This document shows, one piece after another, positions 10,856-21,286 of a DNA stretch of 64,000 nt. Positions within the stretch are counted from its first letter, which is position 1, and each line of letters starts with the position of its first letter. The notes under the pieces were generated by a model. That model worked only from the letters and a program-made list of their open reading frames with translations, had not been told where the DNA came from and ran no database searches. Location of the stretch: assembly GCA_043228905.1 (NCBI GenBank), contig JBHGNT010000009.1:6138001-6202000 (forward strand). Direction: 5' to 3'. The translations under genes and the position numbers were made by a program. This DNA is from Azolla caroliniana (Eukaryota > Polypodiophyta).

Positions 10856-12935
10856 CCCCGGGGAAAGCAACACCGACTTCGCTTCCCAAACGAGCGTAAC
10901 CGGAGCCGGAACAAGCTCGACTTGATACACTCCGCTGTGTGGGGGCCGACACAAAACGTTAGTCTTGGCGGGAGCCGATATTTCGTCTCCTTCATCGACG
11001 ACTACACGCGGCACACGTGGATCTACCTCATCGAGAGGAAGAGCGAAGTCTTCGACTGTTCCGGGACCTCAAAGGGTTCGTGGAAACGGAAATAGGAAGA
11101 AAGATCAAGTGCCTGCGGTCGGATGGCGGAAAAGAATACTTTTCCGGTCAATTCAACGGTTATCTACAACAGATGGGAATTTGGCGCGAATTCAGTTGTA
11201 GATACACGCCGGTGCAAAATGGCGTGGCCGAGAGGAAAAATCGGTCGGTTGTGGAAGCGGCGCGGGCAATGCTGGAAGAAAAGAGCTTGCCCAAGTTCTA
11301 TTGGGCCGAGATGGTACGAATCGCGGTATACATCCATAATCGGATCGGAGAAAAAGTGTCGGCGCACGAGCTATATTTCAGTACGAAGCCGAACTTGCGA
11401 CACTTACGAGTTTTCGGTAGCATTGCGTATGCGCATGTGCCGAAGGAGAAACGAAGAAAGCTGGACGCAAAGGCCGAGAAATGTATCTTGGTCAGTTACT
11501 CGGACGAGCAAAAGGGTTATAAGTGTTATAACCCGCGCACCAAACAAGCGCGCGTGAGCCGCGACGTTGTATTTGATGAGTCCGCATCTTGGTACTCGCC
11601 TCCGACTCCGGATCTCAACTCCAATCCGAGCTCTGACAATGAGGTCAGCGAGACTGAGATGCCTCCAGATGAGCCTGAAATCGGGACCGGTGAAGAGAGT
11701 CGGATTTCGTTTTGGTTAAGCGGACCGAATGGACGACTAAGTCGGTTCAACCAGTCCGATGAAGAGCCGGCGAGTAGTGGAGGCTCGATCGTGCATTCCC
11801 CACGCAGGAAGCTGAGGAGACGGCTTACGCGCAAAAAGAAAGGGAAGAAGAGGATGTCGGATTCCGACACGCATAGGAACGAGTCAGATCGACGCGAGTT
11901 CGACTCCGAGGGAAGCGGTGACGGGTCTTCAAGAGAGAAGTCCACGTCGACCGAGAAGACCTCGACATCGTCTAATGACCGATTACGCCGATCTACTCGC
12001 CAGAAGAACCCAATTGTGTGGTTCGGATACAACGAGTATATGGCGCATCATTATGCGTACATGACCCATGTAGCGGAAGTGTGTGAGACGGAGAGCTACG
12101 CAAAAGCGACTAAGGACGCGAATTGGCGCGCCGCAATGGAGGAAGATATGCACGCATTGGCGGAAAACGAGACCTGGGATCTGGTTGACGCACCGACGGG
12201 TGTGAAGCCGATCGAATGTAGGTGGGTGTACAGAGTCAAGTACAACACCGACGGCTCAGTCAACCGATACAAGGCCCGGTTAGTAGCGAAAGGCTATGCG
12301 CAAAAACACGACATCGACTACGATGAGATGTTTGCGACGGTCGCGAAGATGACGACCGTTCGTGTTTTGCTCGCGGCAGCCGCGGCAAAGGGGTGGCACT
12401 TACATTAGATGGATGTAAAGAATGCGTTCCTACAAGTGAGCTTGAGGAACAGGTGTACATGGTACAACCCCCCAGATTTCACTCCAGAATGAACACGTCG
12501 GTAGTGTGCCGATTGAAGAAGTCCCTTTACGGATTGAAGCAAGCCCCATGTGCCTGGAACGCGAAGATCACGCAGCAACTGCGTCGGATGGGCTTTGCAA
12601 TGTTAAAATCAGACTCTTCCCTGTTCATCTGGAAAGGTCGACTCTGTCCGGTCAGTATTTTACTCTATGTTGATGACTTGGTCATCACCGGCGCTGACCT
12701 AGGTGAAATCGACCGCGTGAAGCTCCAGCCTGTGGCATCATTCGACATGAAGGATCTGGGGGATCTTCATTACTTCCTCGGGATCGAAGTGATCCGTACC
12801 CCTGAAGGCATATTGATCAGCCAACACCATTGTGTGCTAAGTATGCTCTTCAAATTCGAGATGGCCGACTGTAAGTCCGTCTCGACTCCTCTGGATATAA
12901 CCGTCAAGTTTCGCCCCCATTCGGGAAAGGTATGT
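10856..12935 (+). pseudogene. Copia A pol, first part (pre-integrase, integrase, RT), decayed
   Basis: Contains the end of the GAG-pre-integrase domain, integrase core (FIDDYTR; SDGGKEY; NGVAERKNR supplying the D, D, E residues) and reverse transcriptase (RLVAKGYAQK; KSLYGLKQAPCAWN; YVDDLVITG with the catalytic DD). Lesions by comparison with conserved copia sequence are a one-base loss near 11057 (SEVFDC/FRDL), a TAG at about 12406 where a Gln before MDVKNAF is expected, and a frame change just after FLQ near 12432. A long acidic, Ser-rich linker (about 11600-12000) separates integrase from RT, as usual in copia. The copy cannot be translated as one protein. Confidence 0.85.
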
Positions 12936-13565
12936 TGTTGGGATTTTCGGTCCCTCCGGATGGGATGTCCGGAGATGAATGACGGCAATCCCGGTTACGG
13001 TTACGGTCCCGGCTACGGAGCCGGATGATGAAGACCTCGGCTACGGAGCCGGATGATGAAGACCCCGGCTACGGAGCCGGATGATGAACGTACCCGGAGC
13101 GAGATCCGGATGCGGGGACATATTTGTGAATATGCTTACCAAGGGCCCTTGAGGCTATATTTGTAAATAACCCGAAAGTCATATGTGTATAAATATGACT
13201 TAGGGCAAACAGTTTTATGTTGTTGCTCATTTTTATGTTTTCAGCCGAGAGAGAGCAAAGTGAGAGCAGCCGAGAGAGAGAGAGGGAGAGGAAGGAAGAG
13301 GTCGACGCCTCTGTGTAATATCGCCGCCTGTGGCGAAGGCAGTGAGCTCAAGGTTGTTGCCTTGTAGCTTCACCATTGTACATCTCTGTGTATAGTGATA
13401 GTTGGAGTTTGAGGACTCCCGTGGTTTTTTTTTCCCATTTAGGGTTTTCCACGTAAAACATCCTGTGTACTCTTCTCTCTATTGTCTTCGTGCATTTTTT
13501 TGTATTTCCCGTTTTCTGTGAATCGATCCTACTACTTGGTGGCGGCCGAGCACTGTTGCGCAACA
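12936..13565 (+). repeat. 5' LTR of copia B
   Basis: 630 bp, TGTTGGGATT...GCGCAACA. It carries three head-to-tail 28-bp units (about 13012-13094) rich in CGGAGCCGGATGATGA, a TATAAATA box at 13188-13195 and a GA-rich run in the transcribed part. The 3' edge is set by the primer site. Confidence 0.93.
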
Positions 13566-13568
13566 ATT

Positions 13569-13580
13569 TGGTATCAGAGC
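13569..13580 (+). other. Primer binding site of copia B, tRNA-iMet type
   Basis: TGGTATCAGAGC three bases after the LTR, the usual priming site of plant copia elements. Confidence 0.92.
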
Positions 13581-13596
13581 ACGGTTAACACAGAAA

Positions 13597-14493
13597 ATGG
13601 AAGGCGGCGGTAGTGGGCCTCCGGGCATGATGGTGTTGAACTCACAGAACTACGCCGACTGGAAGATAAAGATGGAAGACCTTCTCATCGTCCGAGACCT
13701 GTACGAACTGATCGACAATGCCGAGATACCCAAGGGGGTAATAGAGTCGGAGTGGAAGCTCCTGAACCGGAAAGCCGTAGCGACGATCCGGCAATATGTA
13801 GATGTAAGTGTTCTGCAACATGTGGCGAACGACACCAACGCATATGAGATGTGGAAGAAGCTGTCGGGCCTCTACGAGAGGAAGAATGCGTTGAACCGGA
13901 CCTCCCTGATGAGGAAGATAGTGAACCTCAAGTACCGGGACGGCGAGAATATGGTGGAACACGTGAGCACGTTCATGGGATTCGTGAACCAGCTTGCGGC
14001 GATCAAGTTCCCGTTGGAGGATGCAATGCAAGCCATCATTCTGATGTGTACATTGCCGGAAAGCTGGGAGAACTTGGTGGTGACTCTCAGCACCTCCTGC
14101 ACCGAAGATAACTTGTCTCTACAAACGGTAAAGACAAGCATTTTGAACGAAGAAGCGCGTCGGAGAGATAAAGAACCGGTTTCCGATCCGAAGATGCTGC
14201 TTACCGAATCGGATCGGGGAAGACAATGGAACCGGAGTCCGCAAAGACGGGAGAAGTCGGGGACCCGGTCGCAGTCAAGAGGAAGACCCACATGCTTCCA
14301 CTGTGGAAGCCAGGGCACTTCCGGAAGAATTGTCGGCATTACCGAAAGGACAACGGAGCCGACGACACCGATTCGAAGAAGTCACCGGAGAGAAACGGTG
14401 CATACCGGGGAGCCACGGACCGGAGAGGTCCGGATCGGCGAGGGCAGGACCGGAAAGGAACGACGGCACTCGCGGCAAGTGAAGAAGAGATAA
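13597..14493 (+). CDS. Copia B Gag (frameshifted at the zinc knuckle)
   Basis: Starts at the first ATG after the primer site. The Gag body (LNSQNYADWKIKMEDLL...) is a typical copia capsid region (UBN2/retrotran_gag type). It reaches a basic Arg-rich stretch and the beginning of a CCHC knuckle (CFHCG). There the frame reads GSQGTSGR, where the homologue in copia C gives GKPGHFQKNC. One A is missing near 14308, which throws the remainder of Gag out of frame until a stop at 14493. The true Gag-Pol continues in the frame of the next entry. A programmed shift is less likely, because copia C has an uninterrupted frame. Confidence 0.88.
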   Translation: MEGGGSGPPGMMVLNSQNYADWKIKMEDLLIVRDLYELIDNAEIPKGVIESEWKLLNRKAVATIRQYVDVSVLQHVANDTNAYEMWKKLSGLYERKNALNRTSLMRKIVNLKYRDGENMVEHVSTFMGFVNQLAAIKFPLEDAMQAIILMCTLPESWENLVVTLSTSCTEDNLSLQTVKTSILNEEARRRDKEPVSDPKMLLTESDRGRQWNRSPQRREKSGTRSQSRGRPTCFHCGSQGTSGRIVGITERTTEPTTPIRRSHRRETVHTGEPRTGEVRIGEGRTGKERRHSRQVKKR

Positions 14494-17400
14494 TGCTCAT
14501 TACCGAAGAGAGGGAGCTGAACCTTGCCGGTGTAGAGATGACCTGGGTGGTCGATTCCGGAGCGTCGTTCCACCTGACCCCGGAGAAGAAATACTTCTCA
14601 TCCTATACAGCCGGTGAGCACGGCTGTGTCCGGATGGGAAATGAAGGCACATGTCGGATTGCCGGCATAGGAGACGTGTGGCTGATGACATCAACCGGAT
14701 GCAAGATGCTGCTGAAGGATGTACGACACGTTCCGGAGGCCCGATTGAACCTGATTTCGGCCGGGAGGCTAGACGATGAAGGCTACACGGGTAGCATCCG
14801 GAACGGTGTCATGAAGTTCAGCAAAGGGAGCCTGATAGTGGCTCGGGCCCGGAAGGTCAACACACTGTACCTGATGAATTCCCGGCTATGTCCGGAGGAG
14901 CTGAACGTGGCAGCCGATACTGCCGGTGAGCTGTGGCACAAGAGACTGTGTCACATGAGTGAGAAGGGGATGAAGAGGCTTGCAGAAGACAACCTTATTC
15001 CAGTGAAGCATGTGCACCTGGAGAAGTGCACCGATTGCCTGGCCGGTAAACAGAACCGAACCTCCTTCCACTCAAGGCCACCGACGAGACGTAGTGTACC
15101 ATTGGAGTTGGTACACACTGATGTGTGTCAGGTAGAAACGAAGTCACATGGCGGAGCCCAGTACTTCGTAACATTCATAGATGACCATAGCCGGAAGCTG
15201 TGGACGGCACCGTTGAAGATAAAGGACCAAGCATTGTCCGTCTTCAAAGAACTCCACGCGAGAGTGGAAAGGGAATCCGGCAAGGAGCTAAAAGCGATAC
15301 GAGCGGATAACGGAGGGGAATACCGGGGGCAGTTCGAGGAGTACTGTCGCTCGAAGGGAATCCGGCTCGAGTTTACTGTGCCGAAGACGCCGGAACTGAA
15401 CGGGCTGGCCGAGAGGATGAACCGGACCATAATGGAGAGGGTCCGGAGTATGCTGGCGCATGCAAAATTACCCAAGGGGTTTTGGGCTGAGGCAATGTCG
15501 ACGGCGACATACGTGATAAACAGATCACCCTCAGTACCTTTGGACGGAGACACGCCGCAGAGAGTGTGGACCGGTAGGGAAGTATCCTACCGGCATCTGA
15601 AGGTGTTCGGGTGTCTCGCATATGTGCATGTGGCAAAGGACCGGAGAGGAAAGTTAGACCCAAAGACCCGGCCATGCATATTCCTCGGTTACGGCGACGA
15701 CGAGTTCGGCTACCGAGTATGGGACCCGGTCGACAAAAAGATATTCCGGAGTCGTGATATCATCTTCATGGAGGACAAGACACTCGCCGACTGGGAGTCG
15801 GAGAAGAAGATGAAGAGCTCCAAGTCGTCCGGTGAGGATCAACTCTACGAGGAGCAGTCCCGACCGGCAAGGGACCGGTTAGCACTCGAGGATCCGGCCG
15901 AAGACGGTGAAGAAACAGAACCGGCCGAGGAAGATGAAACTGATACCGGAACCGGCCCCGATCCCGAAATGGATTCGGATGAAGAGGAAACGGAGGAGCC
16001 GGTTACCGAAGCTCCGGAACGGAGATATCCTCTAAGAGAGAGAAGGGCCCCCCGGAGATTTCCGGAACCAGAGCACGTGCTGCTAACCGACGAGGGGGAG
16101 CCGGAGAGTTTTGAAGAAGCAAAGCTTGACACCCATAGCCGCAGGTGGTTAAGTGCCATGCAGGAGGAGATGGATTCCCTGCATGAGAACCACACATATG
16201 AACTTGTGGAGTTGCCGAAAGGAAAGCGGGCACTTCGAAACAAGTGGGTGTTCAAGCTGAAACCGGGAGATGCCGGAAACCCCCCGAGATACAAAGCCAG
16301 GATCGTGGTGAAGGGGTTTCAGCAGAAGAAGGGTGTCGACTTCGACGAGATATTTGCCCCGGTAGTGAAGATGACCTCCATCCGGACGGTGCTGAGCATA
16401 GCGGCAAGCATGGACCTCGAGGTAGAACAGATGGACGTGAAGACGACATTCCTTCACGGTGACCTCGAAGAAGAGATCTACATGCAGCAACCGGAAGGAT
16501 TCGAGAAGAAAGGGAAGGAGCACCTGGTATGCCGGTTGAAGAAGAGCCTTTACGGACTGAAGCAGGCTCCCCGGCAATGGTACCGGAAGTTCGACTCTTT
16601 CATGACCGACGAAGGGTACCACAAAACGCAGTCCGATCACTGCGTGTTTGTGAAGAAGTTCGAAGGAGGAGGCTTTCTAATACTCCTCCTGTACGTGGAC
16701 GACATGTTGATCGTCGGACGGGACCAGGTCAAGATACAGATGCTGAAGAAGGCGCTTCACCGAACCTTCTCAATGAAGGACCTGGGTCTGGCGAGGCAAA
16801 TACTAGGGATGCACATCATCCGGGACCGGAAGAAGAAGCAGTTGTGGCTGTCACAGGAGAAGTATGTGACAAAGGTGCTTCACCGGTTCAACATGTCGAA
16901 AGCAAGACCGGTCGGTTCAACCCTCCCAGCAAACTGCAAGTTGTCCAGCAAGCAAAGCCCCAAGACAAAGGCTGAGAAGGAGGACATGATGAAAGTGCCA
17001 TATGCCTCTGCCGTCGGAAGCTTGATGTACGCAATGGTGTGTACAAGACCGGACATAGGATATGCAGTCGGAGTGGTGAGCCGGTACATGAGCAATCCCG
17101 GCAAAGAGCACTGGAACGCGGCCAAGTGGATACTCCGATACCTGAAGGGCACAGCAAACGTATGCCTCCGATTCGGCTCCGGTAAGCCCGAACTCGACGG
17201 CTTTACCGATTCGGATATGTCGGCCGATGCAGATACCAGCCCGTCCACATCAGGGTATGTGATGACGTATGCAGGGGGAGCTGTTTCGTGGCAATCGAGG
17301 CTGCAGAAGACGGTTGCGTTGTCAACCACGGAGGCGGAGTACATGGCGGCCGTTGAAGCCGGCAAGGAAATAATATGGATGAAGGACTTCATTAGAGAGC

Positions 17401-17669
17401 TCGGTATCCGGCAGGAGGAGTACCGACTCTACTGCGACAGTCAGAGTGCCATCCACCTTGCGAAGAATGCGGCCTATCACTCCCGGACGAAGCACATCCA
17501 GCGTAGATACCACTGGATCCGGGAAAGGATAGAAGACAAGGAGTTCGTGCTGACGAAGATCCACACGGACGAGAACGGGTCGGATATGCTGACCAAGGTA
17601 CTTACACCCGACAAGCTGGAAGCATGTCGGAAGAGGATCGGATTGGAGAGACATCCCATGCCGAAGTGA
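14226..17669 (+). CDS. Copia B Pol: knuckle, protease, integrase, RT, RNase H
   Basis: The meaningful part starts at about 14308 (KPGHFRKNC); the upstream ATG is out of frame with Gag. In order: second half of the CCHC knuckle; aspartic protease WVVDSGASFHLTP (about 14550); GAG-pre-integrase (LWHKRLCHMS...CTDCLAGKQ); integrase core with D in VHTDVC, D in RADNGGEY and E in NGLAERMNR; a long acidic linker; reverse transcriptase with YVDD at 16692-16703; and RNase H (FTDSD...TTEAEYMA...YCDSQSAIHLAKN). The end at 17669 lies just before the purine tract. No internal stop is present in 1,147 codons, so apart from the upstream single-base loss the enzyme part looks functional. Confidence 0.92.
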   Translation: MEPESAKTGEVGDPVAVKRKTHMLPLWKPGHFRKNCRHYRKDNGADDTDSKKSPERNGAYRGATDRRGPDRRGQDRKGTTALAASEEEIMLITEERELNLAGVEMTWVVDSGASFHLTPEKKYFSSYTAGEHGCVRMGNEGTCRIAGIGDVWLMTSTGCKMLLKDVRHVPEARLNLISAGRLDDEGYTGSIRNGVMKFSKGSLIVARARKVNTLYLMNSRLCPEELNVAADTAGELWHKRLCHMSEKGMKRLAEDNLIPVKHVHLEKCTDCLAGKQNRTSFHSRPPTRRSVPLELVHTDVCQVETKSHGGAQYFVTFIDDHSRKLWTAPLKIKDQALSVFKELHARVERESGKELKAIRADNGGEYRGQFEEYCRSKGIRLEFTVPKTPELNGLAERMNRTIMERVRSMLAHAKLPKGFWAEAMSTATYVINRSPSVPLDGDTPQRVWTGREVSYRHLKVFGCLAYVHVAKDRRGKLDPKTRPCIFLGYGDDEFGYRVWDPVDKKIFRSRDIIFMEDKTLADWESEKKMKSSKSSGEDQLYEEQSRPARDRLALEDPAEDGEETEPAEEDETDTGTGPDPEMDSDEEETEEPVTEAPERRYPLRERRAPRRFPEPEHVLLTDEGEPESFEEAKLDTHSRRWLSAMQEEMDSLHENHTYELVELPKGKRALRNKWVFKLKPGDAGNPPRYKARIVVKGFQQKKGVDFDEIFAPVVKMTSIRTVLSIAASMDLEVEQMDVKTTFLHGDLEEEIYMQQPEGFEKKGKEHLVCRLKKSLYGLKQAPRQWYRKFDSFMTDEGYHKTQSDHCVFVKKFEGGGFLILLLYVDDMLIVGRDQVKIQMLKKALHRTFSMKDLGLARQILGMHIIRDRKKKQLWLSQEKYVTKVLHRFNMSKARPVGSTLPANCKLSSKQSPKTKAEKEDMMKVPYASAVGSLMYAMVCTRPDIGYAVGVVSRYMSNPGKEHWNAAKWILRYLKGTANVCLRFGSGKPELDGFTDSDMSADADTSPSTSGYVMTYAGGAVSWQSRLQKTVALSTTEAEYMAAVEAGKEIIWMKDFIRELGIRQEEYRLYCDSQSAIHLAKNAAYHSRTKHIQRRYHWIRERIEDKEFVLTKIHTDENGSDMLTKVLTPDKLEACRKRIGLERHPMPK

Positions 17670-17679
17670 AGGGGGAGTT
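17667..17679 (+). other. Polypurine tract of copia B
   Basis: GAAGGGGGAG immediately before the 3' LTR start (TGTTGGG at 17680). Confidence 0.85.
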
Positions 17680-18307
17680 TGTTGGGATTTTCGGTCCCTC
17701 CGGATGGGATGTCCGGAGATGAATGACGGCAATCCCGGTTACGGTTACGGTCCCGGCTACGGAGCCGGATGATGAAGACCTCGGCTACGGAGCCGGATGA
17801 TGAAGACCCCGGCTACGGAGCCGGATGATGAACGTACCCGGAGCGAGATCCAGATGCGGGGACATATTTGTGAATATGCTTACCAAGGGCCCTTGAGGCT
17901 ATATTTGTAAATAACCCGAAAGTCATATGTGTATAAATATGACTTAGGGCAAACAGTTTTATGTTGTTGCTCATTTTTATGTTTTCAGCCGAGAGAGAGC
18001 AAAGTGAGAGCAGCCGAGAGAGAGAGGGAGAGGAAGGAAGAGGTCGACGCCTCTGTGTAATATCGCCGCCTGTGGCGAAGACAGTGAGCTCAAGGTTGTT
18101 GCCTTGTAGCTTCACCATTGTACATCTCTGTGTATAGTGATAGTTGGAGTTTGAGGACTCCCGTGGTTTTTTTTTCCCATTTAGGGTTTTCCACGTAAAA
18201 CATCCTGTGTACTCTTCTCTCTATTGTCTTCGTGCATTTTTTTGTATTTCCCGTTTTCTGTGAATCGATCCTACTACTTGGTGGCGGCCGAGCACTGTTG
18301 CGCAACA
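17680..18307 (+). repeat. 3' LTR of copia B
   Basis: 628 bp, the pair of 12936-13565, including the same triple 28-bp repeat. Followed by the TATGT duplication at 18308-18312. Confidence 0.93.
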
Positions 18308-18312
18308 TATGT

Positions 18313-19490
18313 GACCTGACGAGGTTCCGACAAATTGTCGGAAGCCTTATCTACTTGATAATCACCCATCCCGATGTCAGCTATCCGGTCGGGGTGATCA
18401 GTTATTCATGGCGCGTCCTACCGAGGAGCACCTTCAGTGTGCGCAATGCGTACTACGGTACGTAAGTAGCACTAAGGACCGGGGATTGCTATATCAGACC
18501 GGTACAACCTCGCAGTTGGTCGGCTACACCGATGCTGATTGTGCTGGCAATGCCGCTGATCGCCGATCCACGTCCGAATATGCGTTCTCTCTTGGGAATG
18601 TCGCGATAGGGTGGAGCAGTAAGAAGTAGCCGACAGTTGCACTATCGAGCACCGAAGTTGAGTACCGAGGAGCGGCTGTCGCGACATGCGAAGCCATATG
18701 GTTGAAGCGGCTAGTTAAAGACCTGCAAGAGTAGGTGTCCGATCCGACGACGATCTTCTGCGACAACCTCAACAGCATCCAGCTCGCGAAGAACCCCATT
18801 TTCCATGCCCGGACTAAGCACATTGAGGTGCACTACCATTTCATCCGTGAGCGTGTTCTCTCCGGTGAAGTCGAACTTCAGTATGTTTCGACGGATCGGC
18901 AGACTGCCGACATCTTCACCAAGCCTCTTGGACTGGACAAGTTGCGGCAATTCTTGGGTGCGCTTGGGTTGCGTCACCTCGATGTGCCGAAGTTGAGGGG
19001 GAGAGAAGACCGCGACGCCGAGTCGGATGACGAATTCGATTTCGGATCGGCTGAAGAAGCCGAGGGCGGATCCGCGGAAGAGTCCAAAAGCGAACACAAG
19101 GGGAGCAGTCAAAAGAAAAAGCCGAAGCCAACCAAGCATGGGGGAGATGACGCCGTCAAGGGTGAGAAGACCGAAGACGAGTTGGAGATAGCCAACTCGG
19201 ACGAGAGCGAAAACCGATCGGATGTAGCCGAGTCGGTTCGGATGTTTGATTCGGATACACTGAATCAACCGAAGGCCAAGTGGAAAAGAAGGCAACAGGA
19301 GAAGCACCAACACCGCGACAACAAGGGAGCTGTGAAGGGCCATGGAAGAAGACAGGCCGACCGAAAGGGTCGAAGTGCACAGAGTCGAACAGGCCGAGGA
19401 ACGCGATCGAGGCGTGGAGCCAAGAGGAACCGGAGCTGTGATCCGGAAGATCCTGAAGAGCCTCAAGTTGAGCTTGAGGGGGAGTGTTGA
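18313..19490 (+). pseudogene. Copia A pol, second part (RT end, RNase H) with charged C-terminal extension
   Basis: Resumes the interrupted RT (IVGSLIYL) and continues through RNase H (YTDADCAGN; the EAEYR region, decayed; FCDNLNSIQLAKNP; RTKHIEVHYHF; TADIFTKPLG). Frame changes and a TAG near 18627 break the first half; from 18735 the frame is open. Copia Pol normally stops soon after the LGLR motif. Here it continues for about 163 residues (18996-19487) of alternating acidic and basic low-complexity sequence (DDEFDFGSAEEAEGG, KKKPKPTKHGG, RTGRGTRSRRG). The extension begins exactly at a GAGGGGGAG purine tract and ends at another, directly before the LTR. Confidence 0.8.
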
Positions 19491-19904
19491 GAGACAAGCT
19501 CAACATCGGCCGGATCGGCTGAGCAAGCCGAGGACCGGATCGGTTGGAAACCGGTACGCAGACCGGTGCGTAGTAAGGCCGGATCGGTGCAGAAATCGGG
19601 AGGCCATCGGAAAGATATTCCGCAAGGAATATATTTGGGACTTAGTGTAGGGGCTCCTTAATGAGCATTGAAGTACTATCAGTACTTCTGTCAGTCCGAA
19701 AAAGGACTTGTATAAAAGTGTTCATTGAACACACACGATGTACAGATTGCGTATTATTTTTTGAATTAAGTTCTTGTGTTTACTCTCTCTCTGTCTTTCC
19801 CGTGCATACTGTGCAAACCTAAGCTTTCCATTAAACCTGCGTTTTCTGTTGTTCGGTTTCCTATATTGCTTCCGCACGCCATTCTTTTCATGGGCCAACC
19901 AACA
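19485..19904 (+). repeat. 3' LTR of copia A
   Basis: 420 bp, TGTTGAGAGACAAGC...CCAACCAACA, preceded by TTGAGGGGGAG. A TATAAAAG box lies near 19709. It is followed directly by gypsy F integrase sequence. The matching 5' LTR is absent. Confidence 0.85.
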
Positions 19905-20694
19905 GAACAGGCAAGGATGCCTCACCAGCCGGTGCAACCCTAGAGCCATTTAAGAAAAGGAGGTTGTATTTCGTTGGGCCTTTTAAACCTCTTGCAATGA
20001 GAACCGGCAACAAATATGTTATAGTCGCCACCGATTATTGCACCAAGTGGGTAGAAGCCAAGGCTTTGCGGGACAACACTGCGGCATCAACAACAAAGTT
20101 CTTATATGAGTACATCTGGTGCCGGTATGGATGCCAGATCGAGTTAATTAGCAACCAAGGCGGACATTTTCTTGGTCAAGTAGTGGAGAGCTTAACAACA
20201 TTCTATGCAATGGTGCACAAGCGCAATACCCCTTATTATCCACAGGCCAATGGGCTGGCCGAATCCACAAACAAAACGCTCCAAACCATCTTGCGAAAGA
20301 TTGTCAATGAAAACCGGACCAATTGAGACACCAAACTACATAGTGCACTATGGGCATACTGGACGACGTACAAAATGAGTATCCGGTCAATGCCATTCCG
20401 GTTAGCATTTGGGCTGGAAGTAGTAATGCCGATCGAATTTCAGGTTCCGAGTTTGCGGATACAGGTTAGAGAACGACTAAGTGAAAAGGAATCGGAAAAA
20501 ATCCGGTTAGCCGCATTATGCGAACTCGAGGAGCATCGGATAGCGAGTCTCATGCAGTTGGAACTAGAGCAACGACGAAGGAAGGCATTTGTCGATTGGC
20601 AATGAGAAGATGTTCGGGATCGGCAAGACGGTACTTGTGTTCCACACCCGGATGGGTTAGATGCCGGGAAAGCTAAGGTTCCGGTGGACCGGAC
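19905..20694 (+). pseudogene. Element F integrase fragment
   Basis: Begins EQARMPHQPV at the junction with the copia A LTR, then gives the integrase core: YFVGPFKPLAMRTGN (the first D replaced by Y), ISNQGGHF (second D replaced by N) and NGLAESTNKTL (E kept). Element E has LDFVGPF and ISDQGGHF, so two catalytic Asp residues are lost. A TGA near 20324 stands where E has Trp (NRTDWDT), and a frame change follows 20605. The copy is inactive. It is interrupted at 20694 by the solo LTR. Confidence 0.85.
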
Positions 20695-21281
20695 TGACGG
20701 GAACTGCACGCTCCCTATACGCAACGCTCGGCCACAACCGAGCTTAGAATCATACACAGAAAACGGGAAATGAAATGCACGACACAAAGAAGAGAAGAGT
20801 ACACAGGATGTTTACGTGGAAAACCCAAACTAGGGAAAAACCACGGCAGCCCACAGGCTGCAAACTATCACTATGCTAGAATGTACAACAGTGAGTTCAC
20901 GGAGGCAACGACCTCGTGCTCATGATCTTCGCCACAGGCGGCGGTTACAACAGAGGCAGCGACCTCTTCCTCTCTCTCTTTCTCTCTGTACACTGTTACG
21001 CGCTATAATCTTGTGCAAAAGCAAAAAAAAATGACAAAAAACAACTAAAAGTTTGCCCTAAGTCATATTCATTCTAATATGACTTTTCGGCTATTTACAA
21101 ATATAGCCTCTATGGACTCACAGATACATATTTACGAATATGTCTCTTCATCCGGTGAGCACTCCTCACCGGGTCTACACCATCCGGCTCTCCGTAGCCG
21201 GGTACTCCTCATCCGGTTCCGGAGTTTGTTCATCAGCATTGTTCTCCTCCCTTCCCATCCGGAGGAACCTGTCTCCCAACA
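20695..21281 (-). repeat. Solo LTR of the copia B/C family
   Basis: 587 bp with TG...CA ends when read on the minus strand (TGTTGGGAGACAGG...). Perfect 5-bp CGGAC duplications flank it (20690-20694 and 21282-21286), and no internal sequence is present. It resembles the copia C LTR at 24980-25618 through the TTTGCCCTAAGTCATAT block, the CCGG-rich repeats and the CTCTCT tract. A solo LTR is the usual product of recombination between the two LTRs of one element. Confidence 0.92.
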
Positions 21282-21286
21282 CGGAC

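Larger units (their letters stand above)
12936..18307 (+). mobile_element. Ty1/copia element B, full length, young
   Basis: 5,372 bp with 630- and 628-bp LTRs, an initiator-Met-type primer site, gag, complete pol and a purine tract. The target duplication TATGT (12931-12935 and 18308-18312) shows that it inserted into the RT gene of copia A. By eye the LTRs differ by two substitutions and one GA unit in a dinucleotide run. The only coding lesion noticed is a one-base loss in the zinc knuckle. It is a relative of copia C and of the solo LTR at 20695. Confidence 0.95.
10856..19904 (+). mobile_element. Ty1/copia element A, 5'-truncated, split by copia B
   Basis: An old copia element lacking its 5' LTR, gag and protease. 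It begins abruptly inside the GAG-pre-integrase domain (GKQHRLRFP), runs through integrase and RT to 12935, and is interrupted by copia B (12936-18307). It resumes at 18313 in RNase H and ends with a 420-bp 3' LTR (19485-19904). Both halves join in the RT region, and the TATGT duplication marks the break. It is inserted in gypsy F, whose integrase sequence starts immediately at 19905. The left edge near 10856 has no LTR or duplication and looks like a deletion breakpoint. Confidence 0.85.

Noticed and set aside
13012-13094. Direct repeats that could suggest a CRISPR-like array
   Set aside because: The units are contiguous with no spacers, lie inside an LTR and occur identically in the partner LTR.
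15128-17732. Many long antisense frames across copia B, C and E pol
   Set aside because: They are shadows of high-GC coding sequence on the opposite strand; none has a recognisable domain, and all lie fully inside pol genes.
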